In this document: piece by piece, positions 25,469 through 33,894 of the stretch
How the letters are laid out: each line of letters opens with the position of its first letter
How positions within the stretch are numbered: the stretch's first letter is position 1
Assembly (NCBI GenBank): GCA_902768785.1
Contig: CACXMM010000018.1
Coordinates: 1-64,000, forward strand
From: an uncultured Prevotellaceae bacterium
Lineage (GTDB): Bacteria > Bacteroidota > Bacteroidia > Bacteroidales > Bacteroidaceae
DNA length: 64,000 bases
Direction: 5' to 3'
Made by a program: the position numbers and the translations under genes
Notes under the pieces: model-generated
What the model saw: only the letters and a program-made list of their open reading frames with translations
Told to the model about the DNA's origin: nothing
Database searches by the model: none

Positions 25469-26407
25469 TTAGTCCTTCAATGTGGTGACCTGACGCACTT
25501 TGGAAGTTTGACTGGTCGTGTCGAGGGTCATCTCCATGACGAGCTTCTTCACCCATCCGTCATCACCGATATCATAGGTGGCTTTCCTGCTCATATCCAT
25601 CTTGAGGGTTCCGTCGGAGATCATTTTTTCAACCATGGTGGTCAACTGATCGGGATTCGTCTCCTTGGACACTGATTCTGGCATGATGCTGCTCAAGATC
25701 TTGATCATATAGGCCTTCATGGAATGCATGTCAACATCGGCTTTGGTGTCCAGAACGATGGTCTTGCCTCCGTTGAGGATGGAATAGGTGGTCTTTGTCT
25801 TGAAGAGCTGGGCGTATGTGCCGTCTTCCACCATGCCATCGGTGATGGTCTTGCCGTTAAGGGAGGTAATGCTCGGTGTCTGGATGAAAGTCTGTAACAA
25901 GTAGTCTTCCGTTATCATGTCCTTCATGGACGAGGTGGCTTTCTGCATGAAAGACTGCATCATCTCGTTGTTCTTCAATTCGGCATTCTGGTTGAGAGCA
26001 GTATTGATCAAAGAATCGACTATCACTCCACATTTAACGGTGAGCTCCTTGGCGTTCTTGATACCGGTGAGGCCACCTTTCTTGTCAGTGAGCAGTTCGA
26101 CATTCGTGGAATTGAGTAGTTTCATGATGTCAGCCGTGTTCATGTTCTGCAGCATCTGAGTAACATCAACCTTGCCGGTCTTTGAGTTCATGTCGATTTG
26201 GTAGCCGTTGGAAGTCTTGCTGGTCACCTTATAGGTTATCTCTCCGGTAACGTCTGCTGCCGCAGTTCCTGGGGCGTTGGCCTCACCCTTTGTGACGTAG
26301 ATCTTCTGCACTCCCACCTTAAGATTCGGAACGATGGTCACACTTTTCTGTGCCTGAGCCATCAGTGCTGTGAACAGGATGGCTGCTGTCAATAATTTTC
26401 TTTTCAT
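25469..26407 (-). CDS. DUF6263 family exported protein
   Basis: A 312-residue secreted protein with a signal peptide (about 1-20, ALMAQAQ). The mature part is rich in Thr, Lys and Met with repeated beta-strand/helix units and resembles the DUF6263 family of Bacteroidetes; no catalytic motif is visible. It is the last gene of a four-gene run (unknown exported protein, ECF sigma, anti-sigma-like, DUF6263), 7 bases after the anti-sigma stop, so it is probably part of the sigma factor's regulon or its sensor output. The start MKRKLLTAAILF at 26407 is chosen over an upstream ATG that overlaps the previous gene. Confidence 0.8.
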   Translation of the reverse strand: MKRKLLTAAILFTALMAQAQKSVTIVPNLKVGVQKIYVTKGEANAPGTAAADVTGEITYKVTSKTSNGYQIDMNSKTGKVDVTQMLQNMNTADIMKLLNSTNVELLTDKKGGLTGIKNAKELTVKCGVIVDSLINTALNQNAELKNNEMMQSFMQKATSSMKDMITEDYLLQTFIQTPSITSLNGKTITDGMVEDGTYAQLFKTKTTYSILNGGKTIVLDTKADVDMHSMKAYMIKILSSIMPESVSKETNPDQLTTMVEKMISDGTLKMDMSRKATYDIGDDGWVKKLVMEMTLDTTSQTSKVRQVTTLKD

Positions 26408-26414
26408 TTTTTTG

Positions 26415-26888
26415 TCAGTTTTTGGAGGCAATCAGGTCGTAGCTGATGTTGTCGCACATCATGGAACATCCCACGGTCGCTAACTGTCCTCGTTCGTTAA
26501 TATTATTGTCTATTTGATTCTCTTCTGCCTGTTCATTCTTCGCCATGACGGGTACTTCGCGGAGGATTTCGCGGGTGACGACCTTCGTGGTGAAAACAGT
26601 GTCGTAAACCACTTCCTTAACCACCTGGGGCTCTGCACTCTTAGCCATCAGAACCTCTTGTCGAAGGGAGTCGAGCTGGGCAAGCTGGGCATCTCCATTG
26701 GAAGAGGGAGCCGATGAGGGGTGCGCGCCGAAGCCGAGGATGAATCCTGCGGCACAGGCCGCAGCTGCTATCCACCCCGTTTTACCTTGTTTGGTCTTCA
26801 AGGGGTTCTCAGGGGTATTGAGCCCGTTCTCTTGTCTTGTTCTCAGCGTCTTGGCTGCCGAGATGATATCTTCATTGCTGATGTTCAT
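26415..26888 (-). CDS. Probable anti-sigma factor (single-pass membrane protein)
   Basis: A 157-residue protein with a short charged cytoplasmic N-terminus (1-38), one membrane helix (about 39-55, IAAAACAAGFILGFGA) and a periplasmic part with a heptad-like segment (LAQLDSLRQEVLMAK) and Val/Thr-rich strands. Its start overlaps the end of the ECF sigma gene by 17 bases, the usual arrangement of an ECF sigma and its membrane anti-sigma. No HHCC zinc motif is seen. The assignment rests on position and topology. Confidence 0.7.
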   Translation of the reverse strand: MNISNEDIISAAKTLRTRQENGLNTPENPLKTKQGKTGWIAAAACAAGFILGFGAHPSSAPSSNGDAQLAQLDSLRQEVLMAKSAEPQVVKEVVYDTVFTTKVVTREILREVPVMAKNEQAEENQIDNNINERGQLATVGCSMMCDNISYDLIASKN

Positions 26889-27447
26889 ATTCTTTCAGTT
26901 TATTTCGGATGATATTCATTGTCTTGTGTAACCTGCTTTTAACGGTTCCCTCAGGGAGTTCCTGGATCTGAGCGATCTGCGGCACCGTGAGATCTTCCTC
27001 GTACCTTAGGGAGAAGAGCATCCGCAGGGGTGGTGAGAGTGAGGTAAGTACCTGTTGGAGGGCTTCCTCGAGTTGCCGGCGGTCCATCTGCACTTCCACC
27101 TGACTCTCCGTAATGGGCTCTGTATCGAGTTGCGCCAGATAGTTCTGCTCATGCGCCAGGTGACGGTATTGGTTCTTGCAGAGGTTGTAAGCCATGGTAA
27201 AGACCCATGTGGCAACATTTTCGCCTGTTTTGTAGCGGGAGCGGGCTTCATAGAGCCGGAGCATCACATCCTGTACGGCATCTGCCGCCCATTCGGGATC
27301 TCCTCCCAGCTGACAGAAGAAGAAACCGTTGAGTCTTCGGGCATAGCGTCGGTAGAGTTCATCGAAGGCACTGCCGCTGCCGCCTTTCACCTGCGTCATC
27401 AGTTCCTCGTCGGTCCTGTCTTTTGTATGTAGGTGGAACAATGCCAT
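26872..27447 (-). CDS. ECF-type RNA polymerase sigma factor
   Basis: A 191-residue sigma-70 family factor of the extracytoplasmic function group. Region 2 spans about 25-95 (FDELYRRYARRLNGFF, DAVQDVMLRLYEARSRYKTGENVATWVFTMAYN), region 4 about 125-185 (LSPPLRMLFSLRYEEDLTVPQIAQI with a helix-turn-helix and GTVKSRLHKTM). Its ATG overlaps by one base the stop of the upstream exported-protein gene (TAATG), and its 3' end overlaps the anti-sigma gene, so all are one operon. Confidence 0.94.
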   Translation of the reverse strand: MALFHLHTKDRTDEELMTQVKGGSGSAFDELYRRYARRLNGFFFCQLGGDPEWAADAVQDVMLRLYEARSRYKTGENVATWVFTMAYNLCKNQYRHLAHEQNYLAQLDTEPITESQVEVQMDRRQLEEALQQVLTSLSPPLRMLFSLRYEEDLTVPQIAQIQELPEGTVKSRLHKTMNIIRNKLKEYEHQQ

Positions 27448-28283
27448 TATTCGTTATTTAAGCTGTTCAATGACATGTTACTGAAGTGGTTCTGGCAGGC
27501 GCGATAGAGACCTTGCAGCCATTCCACTCTGTCGGGTCTGTGTTCGCGGTAGTAGGGAAGCATATCCAGATAGATGGCGGAATAGTTGAGTGCGAGCATT
27601 CCCGGCGTGAACTTACGGTAGAGCCTTTGGTCCTTTTTCTCATTATAAGGTTGGAGTGACAGCTTCAGGTAGTCTGTCAGGTACCGATCCTCGAGGTTGT
27701 GGATCTTAACGGCAATGTTGTCGTAAGGTGTAGCCGAGTAGTGCATGGTAAGTCCCTCGTTGTAACAGCATTCCTTCATGGCATCGGGGAACAGCTTGAA
27801 AAGCGGGGAGTCGGTGAAGGGGAAATACACTTTGCGGTCTCCATGGGTTGCCACCCATCTGATGGTCTGCTCATACACTTCTTCGGGTTTCCACGTCGTC
27901 GATGGCATGGGGATGTCGAGTTTATCACAGATGGCGGCATCGAGACCTCCCAGTTCAGTACATACCAGCACCTTGTCACAATGTACCATAAGCACGCGCT
28001 GGAGAATCAGTTTCCCGATCAGACTCTCTGCCGATGACATGATGATGACGCTCCAATCCTCCATGCCCTGTAATTCGTTGTAGTTATACATCAGTACGTC
28101 CACGGGATACAGTCCACTCTTATAGTATCTCTTCAGGAGGCCGTCGAGCGTCTTCATATCCTTGTTGGCATACGTGGAGATAATTTGCATCTCGTATTCG
28201 GCAGCGCTGGTGGAGTGGTCTTGTGCGCTCGTGTTCAGGAGCACCGTTGCCAGGAGCAGGATTGTCATGAATGTCGTTCTCAT
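27447..28283 (-). CDS. Exported protein of unknown function, first gene of an ECF operon
   Basis: A 278-residue protein with a signal peptide (about 1-20, LLNTSAQ). I recognise no domain. The sequence is rich in Tyr and aromatic pairs (YYKSGLYPVDVLMYNYNEL, HYSATPYDNIAVKIHNLEDRYLTDYL), apparently a soluble globular periplasmic protein; two hydrophobic stretches around 80-95 are too short for membrane helices. It is translationally coupled (1-base overlap) to the following sigma factor. No standard promoter box was found upstream, which would fit transcription by its own ECF sigma. Confidence 0.75.
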   Translation of the reverse strand: MRTTFMTILLLATVLLNTSAQDHSTSAAEYEMQIISTYANKDMKTLDGLLKRYYKSGLYPVDVLMYNYNELQGMEDWSVIIMSSAESLIGKLILQRVLMVHCDKVLVCTELGGLDAAICDKLDIPMPSTTWKPEEVYEQTIRWVATHGDRKVYFPFTDSPLFKLFPDAMKECCYNEGLTMHYSATPYDNIAVKIHNLEDRYLTDYLKLSLQPYNEKKDQRLYRKFTPGMLALNYSAIYLDMLPYYREHRPDRVEWLQGLYRACQNHFSNMSLNSLNNE

Positions 28284-28445
28284 TGCTTTGTCGCTTATTG
28301 GTTTTACACTACTGCATACACTCCAGATTGGAAACCGTTCACGGAAAAGGGCATTTTTTTTCGTTTTTTTTCTGAAGAGCCTTTGTCAATAACAGGAAAC
28401 AGTACTTTTCATCAAGCTATTATATCCTTTTAGACCCTATTTTTC

Positions 28446-28571
28446 AAGAATTAGAGAATGAGAGAATTTAACTATTCCAGCTATAGCTATTGAATGAACA
28501 TAGAATGAGAGAATGAATTCTCCAATTGCCTTTCCCTTCGGCCAGCGACTTTCAATTCTCAAATTCTTGAT
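28446..28571. repeat. AT-rich imperfect foldback
   Basis: The arms CAAGAATTAGAGAATGAGAG and CTTTCAATTCTCAAATTCTTGA pair imperfectly. The motif AGAATGAGAGAAT occurs twice inside. The intergenic stretch 28284-28703 contains this element and the terminator at 28639-28682 but no gene. Confidence 0.5.
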
Positions 28572-28638
28572 AAAGATCTACCTAGGTCAAATCATATATA
28601 GTTCCCTTTCATCATGATTTCCCACGCGGAAACAGAAA

Positions 28639-28682
28639 ACTCGATTTCAAACATCCAAATGACTGGTGGTTTGAAATCGAGT
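28639..28682 (-). terminator. Terminator of the GPx-nitroreductase gene
   Basis: A 14-bp perfect stem, ACTCGATTTCAAAC / GTTTGAAATCGAGT, 21 bases after the stop; on the minus strand TTTTCTGTTTC follows. Confidence 0.85.
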
Positions 28683-28703
28683 CATCGAATAAAACGGCTT
28701 TCT

Positions 28704-29888
28704 TTACTTGATGAACTTCACCTTCGACTCGTCGCGGGACTTGGCCTCAGGACTCTCATCGGGATAGCCGATGGCGAGGATGTAGTTCAGACGGTAGTCG
28801 GCGGGAATGTCGAGACGATCGAGGAAGAAACGGGCCTTCTCACTGGAGTTGAGGTAACGCACAGGACCGCCGAGGCAACAGGTGCCGAGTCCCATGGCCT
28901 GGGCTGCCAGCATCATATTCTCGCCCAGCAGTCCGGCATCGAGCTCACCACCGCCCTCACGAGGTGTGCAGACACAAATGAGGTTAGGGGCATTGCGGAA
29001 CATGTTGCGGAAGGTGGGGTCGCGCTTCACCTGTTCAGCATTCTCCTGACGGTACACTTCGGTGACCTGGGCAATGAGCTGCTGGTCTTCCACCACACGC
29101 ACAATCCATGGCTGGCGGTTCATGCCGCTGGGGGCGTTGATGCCGCAGCGCACGATGGTCTGCAGTTTCTCGTGCTCAACGGGTTTGTCGAGGTATTTGC
29201 GGATGGAGCGGCGGGCCATGATGGTACTCAGCACGGGATTCAGTTCCATCTGTAAGTCAGCCTCGATGGCACTGAGGGACTCGGTGGGCTCGTAGCGGCG
29301 AAGCACCTTTCCGTCACGGGATACCAGGAACTTGGTGAAGTTCCATTTGATATCGGAATTTTTGTCATAGTTGGAATCGTTTTTGCGAAGCATGCCGTCC
29401 ATCATTTTCCCTCGCTGGTCGTTGAGGTCGAAGCCACCAAAGGTTTTCTGCGACTTCAGATAGGTGTATAGCGGATGCTCGTTGGCTCCGTTCACCTCGA
29501 TTTTGTCGAACTGCGGGAACTGTATGCCGTAGTTAGCGGTGCAGAACTGACGGATTTCCAGAATGCTGCCAGGTGCCTGCTGTCCGAACTGGTTGCAGGG
29601 GAAGTCGAGGATTTCGAGTCCCTCGGAGGCAAACTTCTCGTAAAGGGCTTCCAACTCTTTGTACTGGGGCGTGAAGCCGCAGCGGGTGGCGGTGTTGACG
29701 ATGAGCAGCACCTTACCCTTGTAGTCGGCAAGCGACACGGGCTGTCCGTCGGCATCGAGCACCTGGATGTCATAAATACTTTTCTTGGATTGACTGACAA
29801 CAGCCTGCGCGCTTTGTGGAGCAGTGATCAGCATGAGTACTACAGCCAGAAGGCTGAAAAGACTGGTGTTTGTGAACTGTTTTCTCAT
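28704..29888 (-). CDS. Glutathione peroxidase-nitroreductase fusion, exported
   Basis: A 394-residue two-domain protein. After a signal peptide (about 1-29, PQSAQA) comes a complete thiol (glutathione) peroxidase domain (about 35-205) with catalytic Cys in NTATRCGFTPQYKELEALY, the second conserved Cys in DFPCNQFG and KWNFTKFLVSRDG. A nitroreductase (FMN) domain follows (about 220-394): ARRSIRKYLDKPV, CGINAPSGMNRQPW, GLGTCCLGGPV and a C-terminal IGYPDE. Both halves look intact. Peroxide reduction joined to a flavin reductase could be a self-contained detoxification enzyme, but this is inference. The ATG at 29888 begins the signal peptide and follows a TATATTTGT promoter. Confidence 0.93.
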   Translation of the reverse strand: MRKQFTNTSLFSLLAVVLMLITAPQSAQAVVSQSKKSIYDIQVLDADGQPVSLADYKGKVLLIVNTATRCGFTPQYKELEALYEKFASEGLEILDFPCNQFGQQAPGSILEIRQFCTANYGIQFPQFDKIEVNGANEHPLYTYLKSQKTFGGFDLNDQRGKMMDGMLRKNDSNYDKNSDIKWNFTKFLVSRDGKVLRRYEPTESLSAIEADLQMELNPVLSTIMARRSIRKYLDKPVEHEKLQTIVRCGINAPSGMNRQPWIVRVVEDQQLIAQVTEVYRQENAEQVKRDPTFRNMFRNAPNLICVCTPREGGGELDAGLLGENMMLAAQAMGLGTCCLGGPVRYLNSSEKARFFLDRLDIPADYRLNYILAIGYPDESPEAKSRDESKVKFIK

Positions 29889-29904
29889 AATGCGATATTT
29901 TTTT

Positions 29905-29913
29905 ACAAATATA
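29905..29913 (-). promoter_or_regulatory. Promoter -7 box of the GPx-nitroreductase gene
   Basis: Minus-strand TATATTTGT, 17 bases before the start codon. Confidence 0.6.
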
Positions 29914-29982
29914 GCTGGTTTTCGGGAATTAACGTTCAAACACCGCAATATTTTGGGAAAGTTTAAGAAAAATGTAGAGTTA

Positions 29983-32238
29983 TCAATTCTCCATGAGTAT
30001 CTGGTCCACAATGATATGGTCGTCGAGGGCACGGACGGTGAGCTTGTGTTTGCCAGCAGGGATGTGAAGCGTTAGGGAACGGTGAGCCTGTCCGCTCAGC
30101 ACGTTGAGTTTCCACTGTTCGGAGCGGAAGGGTTCCTTCAGACTGAAGACGGTGGGCTCGGAATCGTCAACGGCAACGCTGAAGCGCAGGTCGCCGCCAT
30201 CGAGGGGATGCGTGGGAATCAAGGCGATACGGATGATATAATTGTCCTCTTCCTCCACATCAAACCGATAGGTCAGCGCACCACCCTTTTGAAGTGCTAT
30301 GGCCTTCATCGAATGCCCTAACATCTGGATGGTGCGTGCATCTTCGGAGACTTCCGCATAGTCGCAGGCATTAATGGTACTGACAATGTTTGCAGGTCTT
30401 CCTGTCAGATGGCCGTGTACATCTTCATACACTGGCAATCTTCGTGGAGCCGCATCCATCAGCCCCCGCCACTTGCCACCGCACAATTCGTTGTATTGCC
30501 TGGTCAGCAATTGTATCTCCTCATAGGCCTGATGACTCTCTGCAGAATCACAGAGAATCTTGCGATTCATGGCAGCTGCAGCAAAAACCGGATATTCGAT
30601 GGCTGCAAAGAAGGCATCTTGTAACTCCTGACGAATAAGTGAACGACTTTCTAAGACCGTTGTCTTGATACGCTCAAAATCGGCGATACGTGTAGCTGCC
30701 TCCTGAGGCGTCAGAGGTATATCCGATACTGGCGACAGGCCACGTGGATACACCTTCTTATCCAACTCCACTTGTGTCCAGCCCATGAACTCGGGACGGC
30801 GGATGCCGCAGAGACGATAGAACTCGTGCATGACGGGGAACAGGCGGCGGCCTGCCTCGTCGCCGAACTGGCGGCAGAGCCATCGCTGATAATGGTCGCC
30901 GAGCGTCTGATCCGTGACGCAGTCGATGTTCCATGCCATGTCGAGGAACAACTCCAGCTGGTAGCCCGCCACCTTGGGGTCGTGTACGTTAGCTATCCAC
31001 AGGCGGCGCGCGTTGTGGTCGTAGGCCTGCCGCATCTCACTGTAGATGAGTCCCGGCTGGGTGGTGGTCAGCCACAGATAGTCGTGAGGCCGTCCCCAAT
31101 AGGAAAGATGGTAATACACACCAGCGCCGCCCTGCCGCTGCTGTTCGCGGGCATCGGACAGGCGGGTGATGTAGCCATAGTTGTCGTCGCACCACATCAG
31201 CGTGACATAGTCGGGCACCTGCAGTCCTTTCTCGTAGAGCTGCAGCACCTCCTTGTAGGGCACGAACACCTGCATCAGGCGCGAAGGGTCGCCAACGTAG
31301 CGGCGCAACAGCTGCTGCTGGTCGTCGATGACCTGCTGCAGGGCGTCGAACTTCTCCTGCTCGGTGGTATAACCCTCCATGGAACTGTCGTGGATGCCGC
31401 GCATGCCGATGGTGAACATATTGTCGGGCGAATGGCTCACCTGCCTGAGCCGCTCAATCCAGTAGCTTTGCACCTGCTCGCGGTTGGTGCGGTAGTTGAA
31501 AGGGCCGCGCTCCTTTACGTCCCACTCGCCCACGTTGTTGCGCAGCAGCGGCTCGCAATGGCTGGTGCCGATGACGATGCCGCAGGAGTCGGCCATGGCT
31601 TTGGCGCCAGGCATCAGGAAGAATGCCTTGGTGCCGCCATGCATGCCGGGCCACAGGGCATTGGCACGCAGACGGAGCAGCAGCTGAAAGATGCGCTTGT
31701 AGGTGGCGACGCCTATCTGGCCCATTGGCGATGGGGCGTGGGTGGTCTGACTCCAGGGGCGCAGGCTCCAGTCTTCGTCGTTGAGGAAGATGCCGCGGAA
31801 GGCCACGCTGGGTTGCTGTTGGCTGACGAAATCATTGCTCATGACAAGGCGCGATTTCCGCTCAGGCACCTCGTCGCCCCACCATATCCAGGGCGAGACG
31901 CCTGCCAGCCGCGAGAGTTCGAGCAGCCCGTAGGCCATGCCGCGCCCGTTGCCGCCCTCGACGATAATCTGTGAACCGGAGGTGTAGATGCGGAAGCCGT
32001 CGGCGGGCTGGCGACCCTTGACGAGCCTTACCTTTGCCCTTCGGGCAGCCACGGGCACAAAGCCTGTCACCTGCCGCATGTCGTCTTTCCACATTTCGAG
32101 GGCCGTCATCACCACAGGCTCCACGCGTTTGGGAATCTGATAGGTGATGGGCGATTTACCGTCGAACCACACCACTTCGGCACGGGAAACGATGAGTGAC
32201 AAATGGAAAGTAATGATCAGGAATAGGAGTCGTCTCAT
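29983..32238 (-). CDS. GH115 family xylan alpha-glucuronidase
   Basis: A 751-residue exported enzyme of glycoside hydrolase family 115, which removes (4-O-methyl)-glucuronic acid from xylan. A signal peptide (about 1-20) precedes an N-terminal mixed alpha/beta domain (to about 160), the TIM-like catalytic region with RGIFLNDEDWSLRPW, LRANALWPGMHGG, IVIGTSHCEPLLRNN, MRGIHDSSMEGY, LMWCDDNYGYI and YYHLSYWGRPHDYLWLTTTQPGLIYSEM, and a C-terminal beta-sandwich (last 130 residues). It lies 17 bases after a four-helix membrane protein that follows an ECF sigma gene, so xylan side-chain removal may be under that sigma factor. It is shorter at the C-terminus than some GH115 members. Confidence 0.93.
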   Translation of the reverse strand: MRRLLFLIITFHLSLIVSRAEVVWFDGKSPITYQIPKRVEPVVMTALEMWKDDMRQVTGFVPVAARRAKVRLVKGRQPADGFRIYTSGSQIIVEGGNGRGMAYGLLELSRLAGVSPWIWWGDEVPERKSRLVMSNDFVSQQQPSVAFRGIFLNDEDWSLRPWSQTTHAPSPMGQIGVATYKRIFQLLLRLRANALWPGMHGGTKAFFLMPGAKAMADSCGIVIGTSHCEPLLRNNVGEWDVKERGPFNYRTNREQVQSYWIERLRQVSHSPDNMFTIGMRGIHDSSMEGYTTEQEKFDALQQVIDDQQQLLRRYVGDPSRLMQVFVPYKEVLQLYEKGLQVPDYVTLMWCDDNYGYITRLSDAREQQRQGGAGVYYHLSYWGRPHDYLWLTTTQPGLIYSEMRQAYDHNARRLWIANVHDPKVAGYQLELFLDMAWNIDCVTDQTLGDHYQRWLCRQFGDEAGRRLFPVMHEFYRLCGIRRPEFMGWTQVELDKKVYPRGLSPVSDIPLTPQEAATRIADFERIKTTVLESRSLIRQELQDAFFAAIEYPVFAAAAMNRKILCDSAESHQAYEEIQLLTRQYNELCGGKWRGLMDAAPRRLPVYEDVHGHLTGRPANIVSTINACDYAEVSEDARTIQMLGHSMKAIALQKGGALTYRFDVEEEDNYIIRIALIPTHPLDGGDLRFSVAVDDSEPTVFSLKEPFRSEQWKLNVLSGQAHRSLTLHIPAGKHKLTVRALDDHIIVDQILMEN

Positions 32239-32255
32239 GGGTGTATATTGCTATA

Positions 32256-32873
32256 TTATAAAATACAAGTGTCTTCCTTCTTGGTGAATTCGTCAATGTC
32301 CTTGATGGCCTTGTTCAGCGAACGCATCTCACGCGAGAAGACATAGGATAATACGGCCGTTGTGATGACAATCAACACGATATAGACAAGCAACCTATCA
32401 CTTGAGGGGAAAGGAATATCGGTGACATGAAAAACGCCAAACGGAATGCATACTAACCAGAGCAATAGGAAAGGAACTATACCGAATGTGTAAAGCTTCT
32501 CCCTGCGCTTGAAGGTTATCAGCCGTTGCTGAACACTGAGCACATCGTCTGCTGCCAGATGCTTATCGCGGATGGTACTGACATTCCAAAAGTTGAAAAA
32601 AGCCTCACCAACCAGCAGAAGTACTACGGCAATAATAGGTAACCATGAAACGCCGACGATGCTTCTTAGAATGTAAACAAACAAAGGTAATAACGCCAAT
32701 TCAGCTACGCTACCCCAAAAACTCATCTGCTTAATCCACGACACGTGGCCTTTCATCGCCTCTTTCAACAGACGTCGGCTGACTATCTCCTGCTGCTCCA
32801 TGCGGTTCTTAAACTCTGCGACCTGACCGCGCAATTCTTCCAGTTCCTGTAAGTTGTTATTCTGATTCTCCAT
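32256..32873 (-). CDS. Four-helix membrane protein, possible anti-sigma partner
   Basis: A 205-residue protein: a 45-residue cytoplasmic coiled-coil start (LQELEELRGQVAEFKNRMEQQ), two membrane helices (about 53-70 and 76-95), a cytoplasmic loop (about 100-125), two more helices (about 128-150 and 160-185) and a short charged tail. No enzymatic motif is seen. It starts 16 bases after the ECF sigma stop, which suggests that it is the membrane regulator of that sigma factor; the sequence does not prove it. Confidence 0.72.
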   Translation of the reverse strand: MENQNNNLQELEELRGQVAEFKNRMEQQEIVSRRLLKEAMKGHVSWIKQMSFWGSVAELALLPLFVYILRSIVGVSWLPIIAVVLLLVGEAFFNFWNVSTIRDKHLAADDVLSVQQRLITFKRREKLYTFGIVPFLLLWLVCIPFGVFHVTDIPFPSSDRLLVYIVLIVITTAVLSYVFSREMRSLNKAIKDIDEFTKKEDTCIL

Positions 32874-32889
32874 GATTCCTGTTGTTTTT

Positions 32890-33375
32890 TTAATCGTTTG
32901 ACATATTTTTTAATTCCTCTTTGATGCGGTAGAGGCGCACCGAAACGTTCTTCACCGTGATGCCCATGATGGCACCAATCTCCTCGTAGCTCATATTCTC
33001 CAGCCAAAGCAGGATGATGGCGCGATCGAACTGTCCCAGCTTTGCTATACGCTGGCGGAGCATGTCCATCTGTCGCGAGTTCCGGTTGGTCTCCGTCTCC
33101 TCATAGGGATTGATGTCCATCGTCAGTGGCACCATTTTGTGTCGCCGTTTCTTGTGGTCGAGCGAGATGCACACGTTCAGACTGACACGATAGATCCAGG
33201 AACGCACGTCGCTGCGCCCCTCAAACGAGGGCAAACTCTTCCAAAGGTTGATGAGTATCTCCTGGAACAAGTCGGCCACCTCGTCCTGGTCGTTGGAGAA
33301 CATGTAGCACACGGTGTAAATCGTGCCACGGTTCTTTCTGACCATTTCTTCAAACTCTCGTTCTAAATCTTTCAT
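32890..33375 (-). CDS. ECF-type RNA polymerase sigma factor
   Basis: A 161-residue sigma factor. Region 2 (FEEMVRKNRGTIYTVCYMFSND, DLFQEILINLWKSLPSFEGRSDVRSWIYRVSLNVC) and region 4 (FDRAIILLWLENMSYEEIGAIMGITVKNVSVRLYRIKEELK) are complete. It heads an operon with the four-helix membrane protein and the GH115 gene. The ATG at 33375 is preferred over an upstream one since the ECF domain begins right there. A weak TATCTTCGC box lies at 33532-33540 on the minus strand, partly inside a transposase remnant. Confidence 0.92.
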   Translation of the reverse strand: MKDLEREFEEMVRKNRGTIYTVCYMFSNDQDEVADLFQEILINLWKSLPSFEGRSDVRSWIYRVSLNVCISLDHKKRRHKMVPLTMDINPYEETETNRNSRQMDMLRQRIAKLGQFDRAIILLWLENMSYEEIGAIMGITVKNVSVRLYRIKEELKNMSND

Positions 33376-33568
33376 TTTTTCTTGTTGAATCAATCTGCAT
33401 TTGACAATAAGTCACACGAAAGAGGCAAAAAACTACAGAATCAGAAAAAAAAATTGCAAAACTTCAAAATCATCATACCTTTTCTATTTTAATAAGTCGC
33501 CCACCAGTTCTATAGTGGTATCGATTCGGGTGCGAAGATACACAAAAATCTTCATTCGGTGGCAAAAA

Positions 33569-33708
33569 TGCAGAGAGCGAGGCCTTGCGGTAGCGGCGAG
33601 GCTTGCCTTCGGAGGACATCAAGGACTTTTATCTATCTGCTTATCAAATTCTTTGCAAAATTCATCCACGGCACAGAAAATTTCTGTAATTTTGTCGGCG
33701 GTAATCAT
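33569..33708 (-). pseudogene. IS982-family transposase remnant
   Basis: An ATG at 33708 opens 29 codons ([19 protein letters not shown]...) that match the N-terminus of IS982-type transposases and stop at a TGA (33619-33621). The same family continues in another frame (SSEGKPRRYRKASLSA, 33616-33569) and then ends. It is therefore a 5' fragment with a frameshift and loss of the rest. It lies at the left border of the AT-rich island. The rest of the gap 33376-33868 shows no gene. Confidence 0.72.
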
Positions 33709-33868
33709 GAGCGTATTCTTTTGTTTTACTTTACAGGTGATTGGTACTCAGATGTAAAGGTACAAAATTATTTCAGATTACCAACTTTTTATACGACTTT
33801 CTTATCTCGAACTGATATATATATTGAGAAAAAGAACTAAAAAACATTGATAATTTAATAGATTTTAC

Positions 33869-33877
33869 TATCTTTGC
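33869..33877 (+). promoter_or_regulatory. Promoter of the sce7726-sce7725-RES operon
   Basis: TATCTTTGC with TTG at 33847-33849, 19-base spacing. The leader would be about 13 bases. The first possible in-frame start (TTG at 33874) lies inside this box, which supports the ATG at 33895. Confidence 0.8.
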
Positions 33878-33894
33878 AACGAAAAGTATGTGTT

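Noticed and set aside
30772-31974. 400-codon open frame on the plus strand
   Set aside because: It is exactly opposite the GH115 gene; its sequence is low-complexity Val/Ala/His/Leu typical of the complement of a G/C-rich gene and has no domain.
33401-33757. 118-codon plus-strand frame upstream of the sce7726 gene
   Set aside because: It is antisense to the IS982 remnant, whose family match is on the minus strand.
33874-33894. TTG start for the sce7726 gene, 7 codons upstream of the ATG
   Set aside because: The TTG is part of the TATCTTTGC promoter box, so it would not be transcribed as a start codon.
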